Positions 1 to 6,208 of a stretch of DNA of 8,840 nucleotides are shown here, one piece after another. Both the position numbers and the translations under genes were made by a program. The stretch comes from Flavobacteriaceae bacterium. Its GTDB lineage: Bacteria > Bacteroidota > Bacteroidia > Flavobacteriales > Flavobacteriaceae. The stretch covers positions 1 to 8,840 of the forward strand of contig DAOUPU010000092.1 in NCBI GenBank assembly GCA_030625995.1, in the 5' to 3' direction. The notes under the pieces are model-generated. The model was not told the origin of the DNA. It saw only the letters and a list, made by a program, of their open reading frames with translations, and did not search any database. Position 1 is the stretch's first letter, and each line of letters begins with the position of its first letter.

Positions 1-2
1 CA

Positions 3-1295
3 GCAACTAGAAACATATCAAACGATGTAGAATATATTTATCATCAAGATCCAAATTTACATTATTTAACCGTATATAATGAACCGCATGCTATATTGTT
101 AATCTTTTCTGAAGAGCAAAGCAATGGAGAGTCTGCATACAATGAATTAATTTTTGTTCAAAAGAGAAATGAACTTTATGAAAGGTGGATGGGAAGACGA
201 TTGGGTGTTGAAGGCGTTCAGAGTAATCTTGGGTTTAATAATGTTTATAATGGGGAGGATTTTGTTGATTTTCCTATCGATTTTTCGTGCTTTGATAAAA
301 TTATTTTTACGGATTTTAAGAATGATATTCGAAATGGCGGCCGCGAAAAATCAAATTTATATACGCTGGTCGAGCAATTTAAAACTAAAGTTAATTATGG
401 TGCCGGTCCTGCTGAAGTACCGGTCGATGGTCAATTTGTAGAAGTAAAAACAAATATTGATGTAGAAAGCTTACAAACATTGATGGGTGGGTTACGAGAA
501 ATTAAATCCAAAGATGAGTTAAAATTAATTAAAAAAGCGGTTGAAATATCTTGTATAGGACAAATTGAAATAATGAAGGCAATGCACCCGGAAATGTCAG
601 AGTTCGAAATACAGGGCGTTCATGAATTTGTATACAAAAAGTATGGTGCAGAATACGAAGGGTATCCCTCTATAGTTGGTGCAGGAAATAACGGATGTAT
701 TTTGCATTATATTGACAATACCCGTACAAAATTGGGTAGTGATCTGGTACTGATGGATCTGGGAGCTGAATATCATGGTTATACCGCCGATGTCACCAGA
801 ACGATACCCGCAAATGGTAAATTTAGCAAAGAGCAAAAAATCATATATGATTTGGTTTACGAGGCACAGGAAGCCGGAATTGCTGAAACAGTTATAGGAA
901 GTAATACGAGTAAAATTGATAAAGCGGGACGTGACATAATAAACCAGGGCCTGCTCGATCTGGGAATAATTGATTCCCTCTCACAAGGGAGAAATTATTT
1001 TCCACATGGAACTTCACATCACATAGGTCTGGACGTACACGATTTGAATACCCGGGGAGAATTAAAAGAGAATATGATTATTACAGTGGAGCCCGGCATT
1101 TATATTCCCGAAGGAAGTCCATGTGATAAAAAATGGTGGGGAATTGCAGTTAGAATAGAAGATGATGTATTGATTACTGCTAATGGCCCAGTGAACTTTT
1201 CTGCCCTCGCTCCAAGAAAGTCAGAGGAAATAGAAAAAATGATGATGGAAAAAAGTGTATTTGATAACTTTATTTTACCTGATCTGGATGAATAG
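3..1295 (+). CDS. pepP: Aminopeptidase P family (M24) protein, 5'-truncated by window edge
   Basis: Probable Xaa-Pro aminopeptidase, a cytosolic dinuclear-metal enzyme that removes an N-terminal residue preceding proline. The frame is open from base 3 to the TAG at 1293-1295, giving 430 visible residues. An internal TTG at 96 is not a real start, because the upstream codons read NDVEYIYHQDP...YLTVYNEPHAILL, which fits the family's N-terminal domain. About 30-40 N-terminal residues are probably missing. The pita-bread catalytic domain fills the C-terminal half. By family pattern the five metal ligands are all visible: D252 (MDLGAEY), D263 (ADVTRT), H339 (HGTSHHIGLDVHD), E363 (VEPGIYIP) and E386 (VRIEDD), counting from the codon at base 3. 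It converges on the minus-strand RAYT and M1 genes. Prolidase is a less likely alternative, given the aminopeptidase P-like N-domain. The family call is very sure; the exact substrate is inferred. Confidence 0.93.
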   Translation, partial: ATRNISNDVEYIYHQDPNLHYLTVYNEPHAILLIFSEEQSNGESAYNELIFVQKRNELYERWMGRRLGVEGVQSNLGFNNVYNGEDFVDFPIDFSCFDKIIFTDFKNDIRNGGREKSNLYTLVEQFKTKVNYGAGPAEVPVDGQFVEVKTNIDVESLQTLMGGLREIKSKDELKLIKKAVEISCIGQIEIMKAMHPEMSEFEIQGVHEFVYKKYGAEYEGYPSIVGAGNNGCILHYIDNTRTKLGSDLVLMDLGAEYHGYTADVTRTIPANGKFSKEQKIIYDLVYEAQEAGIAETVIGSNTSKIDKAGRDIINQGLLDLGIIDSLSQGRNYFPHGTSHHIGLDVHDLNTRGELKENMIITVEPGIYIPEGSPCDKKWWGIAVRIEDDVLITANGPVNFSALAPRKSEEIEKMMMEKSVFDNFILPDLDE

Positions 1296-1308
1296 TTTTG
1301 AAAGAAGT

Positions 1309-1357
1309 TATTCATAAGATGACTGCTATCCGTAACTCCAAAGTCATCTTATGAATA
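1309..1357. repeat. RAYT-associated palindrome, copy 1
   Basis: Perfect inverted repeat with 16-nt arms: TATTCATAAGATGACT at 1309-1324 pairs with its reverse complement at 1342-1357, leaving a 17-nt loop. The arm core matches the two other palindromes around the transposase gene, but the loop differs from theirs. It begins 13 nt after the pepP stop and lies downstream of the RAYT as well. It could therefore fold in either converging transcript, but it lacks a GC-rich stem and a T-run, so it is not a standard intrinsic terminator. Confidence 0.85.
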
Positions 1358-1425
1358 TCAATGAGAGTAACATCTAATGTCATAAATCTGAACCAGCTTT
1401 CCATGGGATGGTAACTATATGAATT

Positions 1426-1445
1426 CCAAAGCTCATCTTTTGAAT
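1426..1445. repeat. Degenerate half palindrome at the RAYT 3' end
   Basis: CCAAAGCTCATCTTTTGAAT resembles the right half of copy 1, CCAAAGTCATCTTATGAAT at 1338-1356, with one extra base and one substitution. No clear left arm is present. The RAYT stop codon (reverse complement of 1433-1435) lies inside it. It is read as a decayed remnant of the palindrome family; a chance match of this length is possible but unlikely so close to the related copies. Confidence 0.55.
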
Positions 1446-2083
1446 TTTGAATCAGTGGCAGGTAAATCGACATACTCTTGAGCGATTACTTTGTTTATCA
1501 ACTTCCCTTTTCTTAACCCTGCATAATCCTTTGCGGAAGAAAATTCCCAATCACTATCATTTTTTACTAAATGGGCTCTAACCGGATTTTGATGAATATA
1601 ATTAAAACAAATTTGCGGGTATTGTTTTTCAGATATTAAATTATTGATTGATATATTCGAATTGATATAAGTTGGTTTTGCCTTTTGAAAGCAATTTATA
1701 CATTCTGCTTTTGTATGTGCCTTAAAAAGTGAACCGGTATGATTTTCCTGGTTATTTATTGCCCTTGTATATGTTCTCAGTAATATGGCAATAGAATTGT
1801 TGAATGTTCTATTTCTAGAAATATTCTCTTTACTCATAAGATGACTATTTCCATAGCGGTTATTAGTCATCTTATGAGTAATTGGATGGTTAATGGTATT
1901 TACCAACACCATCAAATGGAAATGATTTGGCATCAAACACCAAGCTAATATGTCTGCATATGGTAAAATATATACATTCACTTTTCTAAGAAAATACAAA
2001 TAGTTCTCTCTAGTAAAAAATATTTTGCCTTTATTATTTCCTTGGTTGTAGATATGATACAAATATCCCATTTCGAATATCAT
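1433..2083 (-). CDS. REP-associated tyrosine transposase (RAYT), Y1/HUH family
   Basis: Single-strand DNA transposase-like protein of the IS200/Y1_Tnp superfamily, RAYT branch, expected to nick and join short palindromes through a tyrosine-DNA intermediate. From the ATG at 2083 it has 216 residues, normal for the family. The N-terminal YHIYNQGNNK is typical of the subgroup. The metal-binding HUH motif is H54-F-H56 (CLMPNHFHLMV). The likely nucleophile is Y162 in NYIHQNPVRAHLV, followed by the common DWEFSSAKDYAG tail. LLRTYTRAINNQENHTGSLF is also subgroup-typical. A GTG at 2089 and an ATG at 2071 (MGYLYHIYNQG) are alternative starts; no clear ribosome binding site decides. Residues 68-85 are encoded by a palindrome of the kind the protein probably acts on, between the HUH motif and the following helix. 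Its last codons and stop lie in a degenerate half palindrome. No catalytic residue is lost, so it looks intact. Confidence 0.92.
   Translation of the reverse strand: MIFEMGYLYHIYNQGNNKGKIFFTRENYLYFLRKVNVYILPYADILAWCLMPNHFHLMVLVNTINHPITHKMTNNRYGNSHLMSKENISRNRTFNNSIAILLRTYTRAINNQENHTGSLFKAHTKAECINCFQKAKPTYINSNISINNLISEKQYPQICFNYIHQNPVRAHLVKNDSDWEFSSAKDYAGLRKGKLINKVIAQEYVDLPATDSKFKR
1830..1881. repeat. RAYT-associated palindrome, copy 2, inside the RAYT gene
   Basis: Perfect 18-nt arms (TTACTCATAAGATGACTA at 1830-1847, reverse complement at 1864-1881) around a 16-nt loop. The 48-nt core at 1832-1879 differs from copy 3 at only three positions, and the loop is conserved too, so the two are copies of one element rather than chance palindromes. 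On the minus strand it is read in frame as ITHKMTNNRYGNSHLMSK within the transposase. Confidence 0.9.
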
Positions 2084-2145
2084 GAACACTTATTTTTTAA
2101 TTTATGTAATTATGCATAATAAGTTGTCATATAATCAACTCAATT

Positions 2146-2164
2146 AAAAAAGACTAAAATTAGT
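2146..2164 (-). terminator. Possible weak terminator after the M1 peptidase gene
   Basis: On the minus strand, ACTAATTTTAGT (2164-2153) can form a 5-bp AT-rich stem and is followed by C and a run of six T (2151-2146). Palindrome copy 3 lies directly upstream of it and would also fold in the same transcript. The stem has only one G-C pair, so termination strength is doubtful; the T-run and its position 60-80 nt after the M1 stop are the support. Confidence 0.3.
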
Positions 2165-2212
2165 ACTCACAAGATGACTATATCCATTGCGGTTATTAGT
2201 CATCTTATGAGT
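2165..2212. repeat. RAYT-associated palindrome, copy 3
   Basis: Arms of 16 nt at 2165-2180 and 2197-2212 pair with a single mismatch (C2170 opposite A2207) around a 16-nt loop. The sequence matches copy 2 at 45 of 48 positions, including 24 consecutive identical bases on the right side (2189-2212 against 1856-1879), in the same orientation. It sits between the RAYT start and the M1 peptidase stop, so it is upstream of the transposase and within the 3' untranslated region of the peptidase transcript. Confidence 0.88.
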
Positions 2213-2224
2213 TAAATTTATAAA

Positions 2225-3859
2225 TCATTTAAGCTCAGAAATTATAATATAAAAATTGGGATCGATTTCAAAAGTGGGGTCTGTTGATCCTGCTTCCAGA
2301 TCTTTCCATTCTCTTGTCGGATTGATCCATTGTTCTTCTTCATTCACCAGAACTTTTAAAGGAAGGTTAAACCCTTTTACAGTTTTACGGTATCTATATT
2401 TAATCTTATGCTTTATAACCTGATATTCCAGGACAGGAATTTTTATAGAGCGCAAATATTGATTAAAAAATGCAGAAAGATCTATACCGGATTGCTTAGT
2501 TATATATTCTTCAATTTGCTGTGTGGTAGCCGTTTGATGATAAAATTCTTTGTTTAAACCAACCAGTATTTCTCTAAATTTCTCATCATCATTAATAACC
2601 TGGCGTAAAGTATGGATCATATTAGCACCTTTGGGATACATATCACCTGATCCTTCTCTGTTTGCATCATAAGTGCCAATTATAGGTTTGTCATTTTTTA
2701 TATTTTTTCTTATTCCAATAAGATATTCATTTCCCGCTTTTGTACCGAAATGATAATCTAAATACAATACTTCACTGTAGGTCGTAAATGACTCATGGAT
2801 CCACATATCCGCGATGTCTTTGTAGGTTATGTTATTCGCAAACCATTCATGTCCGGACTCATGAATAATGATAAAATCAAATTTCAATCCCCAGCCCGTT
2901 CCACTCAAATCCCTACCTCTGTAACCGTTTTTATAATTATTGCCGTAGGTAACAGAGCTTTGATGTTCCATTCCCAAATATGGCACCTCTACTAATTTAT
3001 ACCCATCTTCGTAAAATGGATAGGGTCCGAACCAATATTCAAAAGCTTCTAAAGTCATTGATGCCTGTTTGAATTGCTCTTTTGCTTTGTCCAAATTGTA
3101 CGAAATAACATAGTAATCGCAATCAAGCTCTCCATTTATGCCATTATATTTTTCCGAAAAGTGAACATAATCGCCTATGTTAATGTTTATACCATAATTA
3201 TTGATTGGATTAATAACTTCCCAGGTGTAAGTTTTTGTTCCGTCAGAATTTTTAGCTACTTTTTTAAGCCTTCCGTTAGATACATCCATCAAACCCTTTG
3301 GTGCCGTTATCATCATCACTGTACCTTCATCTGGTTCATCGTACATATGATCTTTACAAGGCCACCATATACTGGCACCAATTCCCTGATTGGAAGTGGC
3401 AATAAATCCTTTTCCATTTTTATCCTTAGCCCAGGTAAATCCACCAGTCCAGGGAGGTCTAACACTTACTGTAGGAATTCCTTCATAGAAGATTTTAACT
3501 TCATATATCTTACCGATGACCTGTTCCTCTAAAAGTTCAATGAAGTGAGCATTACCTTTTGTTTTAATGCTTAGTTCATTATTATTTTGAATAACTTTTG
3601 TTATTTTTAGTGGCGCCTGCAGATCAATTTGCATCACTTGATGATCTTTTAAAACCTTATACTTTACGACATTCGACCCTGAGATATATTTTTTTACATC
3701 ATCCACCTTCACCTCTAAGGTATAATGCAACAAATCCCACCAAACTCTATCTTTTGTAATGGATCCTCTCAATTTTTCTTGCTGGGTTATGACCACGCTC
3801 TGTGCCGACAAAATAGATAAGTGAAATAAGAACAGGAAGAAGAAGAAATATTTTATCAT
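2225..3859 (-). CDS. Secreted M1-family zinc metallopeptidase
   Basis: Zinc aminopeptidase-like exported enzyme that probably trims peptides in the periplasm. The frame is open to 3934, but the ATG at 3859 is preferred because it starts directly with a signal peptide: MIK, a Phe/Leu-rich core, then SILSAQ|S with cleavage near residue 20. This gives 544 residues. After an N-terminal beta domain comes the substrate-recognition motif GMEHQSSVTYGN (296-307), equivalent to GAMEN. The zinc site is H333-E-S-G-H337 with the third ligand E356 exactly 18 residues later (WIHESFTTYSE). Y408 in MYPKGANMIHTLRQ matches the family's transition-state tyrosine. The protein ends soon after the helical domain, so it is shorter than PepN-type enzymes. 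It follows thrC by 118 nt on the same strand. A TATCTTTA at 3877-3884 resembles the Bacteroidota -7 element TAnnTTTG, but no matching -33 is clear. Peptidase class is sure; substrate is unknown. Confidence 0.93.
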   Translation of the reverse strand: MIKYFFFFLFLFHLSILSAQSVVITQQEKLRGSITKDRVWWDLLHYTLEVKVDDVKKYISGSNVVKYKVLKDHQVMQIDLQAPLKITKVIQNNNELSIKTKGNAHFIELLEEQVIGKIYEVKIFYEGIPTVSVRPPWTGGFTWAKDKNGKGFIATSNQGIGASIWWPCKDHMYDEPDEGTVMMITAPKGLMDVSNGRLKKVAKNSDGTKTYTWEVINPINNYGININIGDYVHFSEKYNGINGELDCDYYVISYNLDKAKEQFKQASMTLEAFEYWFGPYPFYEDGYKLVEVPYLGMEHQSSVTYGNNYKNGYRGRDLSGTGWGLKFDFIIIHESGHEWFANNITYKDIADMWIHESFTTYSEVLYLDYHFGTKAGNEYLIGIRKNIKNDKPIIGTYDANREGSGDMYPKGANMIHTLRQVINDDEKFREILVGLNKEFYHQTATTQQIEEYITKQSGIDLSAFFNQYLRSIKIPVLEYQVIKHKIKYRYRKTVKGFNLPLKVLVNEEEQWINPTREWKDLEAGSTDPTFEIDPNFYIIISELK

Positions 3860-3977
3860 AACCCTAAAGTTTTGAATAAAGATAATAAATTCAACATTTA
3901 GAATTTTTAAATATTTGTTAATGTATTCTGACAATAGAGAATTAAAAGGTTAAAGCACCTAATTAACTTATAGATTA

Positions 3978-5270
3978 TCAGCCAAGTAGAAAAGTTTTCA
4001 TTTCATCATAAGATCTGATGAACGTCGCCTTTTTTCTCTTATTAATTACTTCTTGAATTTGAGGGGGGTAATCAATTGTTTGTTTAATAACCGGCTCTAT
4101 TACCTCCAAAAATTTTACGGGATGTGCAGTTTCCAAAAATATTCCCTGGCTATTTTTTGATGATTTCATATATTTTTTCAGACCCAGATATCCAACGGCT
4201 CCATGTGGGTCAGCAATATATTTATCTTTCTTAAAAATACTCAACATCGCATCTCTGGTTTCATAATCCGTAAAAGAGTAGGAGTGAAGGTGCTTTTTTA
4301 ATTTATTAAAACTATTGTTATATATTTTTTGAATTCTAATAAAATTACTGGGATCACCTACATCCATTGCATTAGAAATTGTCTGTATTGATTTTATAGG
4401 ATTATATTTTCGAGTTTCAAGATATATCGGAACTACATTATTGGAATTCGTCGAAGCAATAAATTGTCCAACCGGCAAGCCCAATCGATGAGCCATCATT
4501 CCAGCGCAAATATTGCCAAAATTTCCGCTAGGGATTGAAAAAATCAATTTTTTTGATTTGTTGGCGAGTTGTTTGTAGGCAAAAGCAAAGTAAAACATCT
4601 GTGGCAACCATCTTGCTACATTTATTGAATTTGCAGAGGTTAATTTAATTTTATCCGTAATTTCAGTATCCATAAAAGCATCTTTCACCATTTTTTGACA
4701 GTCATCAAAGGTGCCTTCTACCTCAAGAGCTTTGATATTTAACCCTAATGTAGTAAGTTGTTTTTCCTGAACCTTACTCACTTTGCCACTTGGATATAAA
4801 ATTAGGACATTAACTCCTTTAACTCCCAAGAAGCCACTGGCCACGGCACCACCCGTGTCTCCGGAAGTAGCTACCAATACAGTAACTTCCTGATCACTAT
4901 TCTTATTAAAATAGGATAGACATCTAGCCATAAACCTTGCTCCAACATCTTTAAAAGCCATGGTCGGTCCATGAAATAATTCCAAAGTAAAGACATCTTT
5001 CTCAATATTGACAAGTGGGAAATCAAAATTCAGGGTGTCTTTTATAATAGCTCTTAGAGATCCTTCCGGTATTTCATCTCCAACAAACTGCTTGATCAAC
5101 TGATATGCTATCTCGTGATTATCGAATTGCTCTATATTCGCAAAAAAAGCTTTTGGTAAAGAACTTATCTTCTCAGGAAAATACAAGCCTTTGTCCGGTG
5201 CAATTCCGTTTATTACAGCTTCTTCAAAAGAGGCTTTAGGTGATTTTTTATTCAGACTATAGAATTTCAT
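3978..5270 (-). CDS. thrC: Threonine synthase
   Basis: PLP-dependent enzyme (fold type II) converting O-phospho-L-homoserine to L-threonine and phosphate, the last step of the pathway. The 430-residue length fits the family. The N-terminus (MKFYSLNKKSPKASFEEAV, then APDKGLYFPE) is typical of the ThrC N-domain. The PLP lysine is K107 in HGPTMAFKDVGARF. The phosphate- and cofactor-binding loops are ATSGDTGG (134-141) and IPSGNFGN (246-253). TSANSINVARWLPQ (211-224) and ADPHGAVGYLG (353-363) are further family signatures. The ATG overlaps the thrB stop by 4 nt (ATGA, 5267-5270), which implies coupled translation within one operon. It is the last thr gene; no strong terminator follows before the peptidase gene. 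Identification is secure. Confidence 0.98.
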   Translation of the reverse strand: MKFYSLNKKSPKASFEEAVINGIAPDKGLYFPEKISSLPKAFFANIEQFDNHEIAYQLIKQFVGDEIPEGSLRAIIKDTLNFDFPLVNIEKDVFTLELFHGPTMAFKDVGARFMARCLSYFNKNSDQEVTVLVATSGDTGGAVASGFLGVKGVNVLILYPSGKVSKVQEKQLTTLGLNIKALEVEGTFDDCQKMVKDAFMDTEITDKIKLTSANSINVARWLPQMFYFAFAYKQLANKSKKLIFSIPSGNFGNICAGMMAHRLGLPVGQFIASTNSNNVVPIYLETRKYNPIKSIQTISNAMDVGDPSNFIRIQKIYNNSFNKLKKHLHSYSFTDYETRDAMLSIFKKDKYIADPHGAVGYLGLKKYMKSSKNSQGIFLETAHPVKFLEVIEPVIKQTIDYPPQIQEVINKRKKATFIRSYDEMKTFLLG

Positions 5271-6205
5271 AACTCTAATATTTTTACTCCCTGGGTATTG
5301 ATCTTTGAAGAATATACATGATAAGGAATTTGAGTTTTTTTGTACACTTCAGATATTGCATTAGACACATTATCAGCTGTTTGCTCTCCCTTACAGAAAG
5401 TAAATATAGAAGGTCCGGAACCAGAAATACCACAACCTAAAGCTCCGGCTCGTTTGGATTCCTGCTTAACCTTATCAAAATCCGGAATTAATTTTGAACG
5501 ATGCGGCTCAACAATAAAATCGACTAGAGATTCCGAAAATAATTCATAATTTTCAATGTGCAAGGCATGAACTAAACTTCCCAAATTTGCCCATTGTTTT
5601 GTTGCAAGCTCCAGAGAGATCGTAGTAGGTAATACGGCTCTGGAATCAGATGTTTTAATCTCAATCTGTGGGTGAATAATAACGGCATACAGATCCGGCA
5701 AAGTTGGTAATTCTATTATTTTTAGAGGATCTGTAGATTTGACCAGTGTAAATCCTCCAAACAGGGCCGGAGCTACATTGTCTGCAATAGGAGATCCACA
5801 GGCCAATCTTTCACCTTCACGAGAAAATTCAACCAACTCTAATTTACTGAAAGGTTCACCGAGTAATCTGTTCATTGCAAAAACTACACCAGCCGCACTG
5901 GCAGCGCTACTGCCAATACCACTCCCGGGTTTTATATTTTTATAGATCTCAATCTCAAAACCAAAATCAAAATCAAGTTCTGTATTTAATTTTTCGAGAA
6001 GAGCTAATGCAGCAACCCCTGCTACATTTTTTTTCGTTTCATATGGTAATATTTCTCCTGTGATCTTTGTTATCCTAATTCCTTTATCAGCCGATTTTCT
6101 AATTATCATTTCATCCCCAATGGAATCCAAACAACAACCCAGAACATCGAATCCACAGGAAATATTTGCTACGGTAGCAGGCGCGAAAATTTTAATTTCA
6201 TTCAT
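5267..6205 (-). CDS. thrB: Homoserine kinase
   Basis: GHMP-superfamily kinase that phosphorylates L-homoserine with ATP to O-phosphohomoserine, the substrate of the next gene's product. It has 312 residues, normal for the family. The N-terminus IKIFAPATVANISCGFDVLG is the homoserine-kinase form of GHMP motif 1. The ATP-binding glycine/serine loop is PGSGIGSSAAS (93-103), and GCGISGSGPSIF (257-268) is the C-terminal GHMP motif 3. The ACGSPIADNVAPALFGG stretch (135-151) is also characteristic. The ATG starts 3 nt after the thrA stop with no room for separate transcription, and the 3' end overlaps thrC in an ATGA. All signature motifs are intact, so this is very sure. Confidence 0.98.
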   Translation of the reverse strand: MNEIKIFAPATVANISCGFDVLGCCLDSIGDEMIIRKSADKGIRITKITGEILPYETKKNVAGVAALALLEKLNTELDFDFGFEIEIYKNIKPGSGIGSSAASAAGVVFAMNRLLGEPFSKLELVEFSREGERLACGSPIADNVAPALFGGFTLVKSTDPLKIIELPTLPDLYAVIIHPQIEIKTSDSRAVLPTTISLELATKQWANLGSLVHALHIENYELFSESLVDFIVEPHRSKLIPDFDKVKQESKRAGALGCGISGSGPSIFTFCKGEQTADNVSNAISEVYKKTQIPYHVYSSKINTQGVKILEL

Positions 6206-6208
6206 AGT

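Larger units (their letters stand above)
1309..2212 (-). other. RAYT/palindrome island between convergent host genes
   Basis: One HUH tyrosine transposase gene bounded on both sides by copies of the same palindrome (1309-1357 and 2165-2212), with a third copy inside the gene and a degenerate half copy at its 3' end. This matches the known layout of RAYT genes, which are usually single-copy and flanked by the short palindromes (REP/BIME) they are thought to process. No target-site duplication, long terminal inverted repeats or second transposition gene is visible. The island is therefore best seen as a REP-type locus rather than an autonomous insertion sequence; its outer limits are inferred from the outermost palindromes. 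Confidence 0.6.

Noticed and set aside
96..1295. TTG start at 96 as the beginning of the M24 peptidase
   Set aside because: The frame is open upstream to base 3 and the upstream codons encode recognisable aminopeptidase P N-domain sequence, so the gene is truncated by the window edge.
1296..2224. Complete IS200/IS605 insertion sequence
   Set aside because: The protein has RAYT-type features, and there is no tnpB, no defined left and right element ends beyond the repeated palindromes, and no visible target duplication.
2845..2870. Inverted repeat ATTCATG...CATGAAT in the M1 gene
   Set aside because: It is explained by the codons of the HESGHEWF zinc motif and is not related to the intergenic palindromes.
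3074..3532. Plus-strand open frame of 152 codons opposite the M1 peptidase
   Set aside because: It is an antisense shadow of a clearly conserved peptidase gene, with no recognisable domain or start signal.
3860..3934. Upstream start of the M1 peptidase at 3934
   Set aside because: It would place 25 residues before an otherwise canonical signal peptide; the ATG at 3859 puts the signal peptide at the N-terminus.
3942..3966. Hairpin after thrC (AGGT/ACCT with flanking TTAA pairs) as a terminator
   Set aside because: The stem is interrupted by an internal loop, mostly AT, and not followed by a proper T-run; too weak to call, and thrC may be co-transcribed with the M1 gene.
4001..4024. TCATCATAAGATCTGATGA in thrC resembling the RAYT palindrome core
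   Set aside because: It shares only CATAAGAT, has short arms, and lies in well-conserved C-terminal coding sequence; coincidence is the simpler reading.
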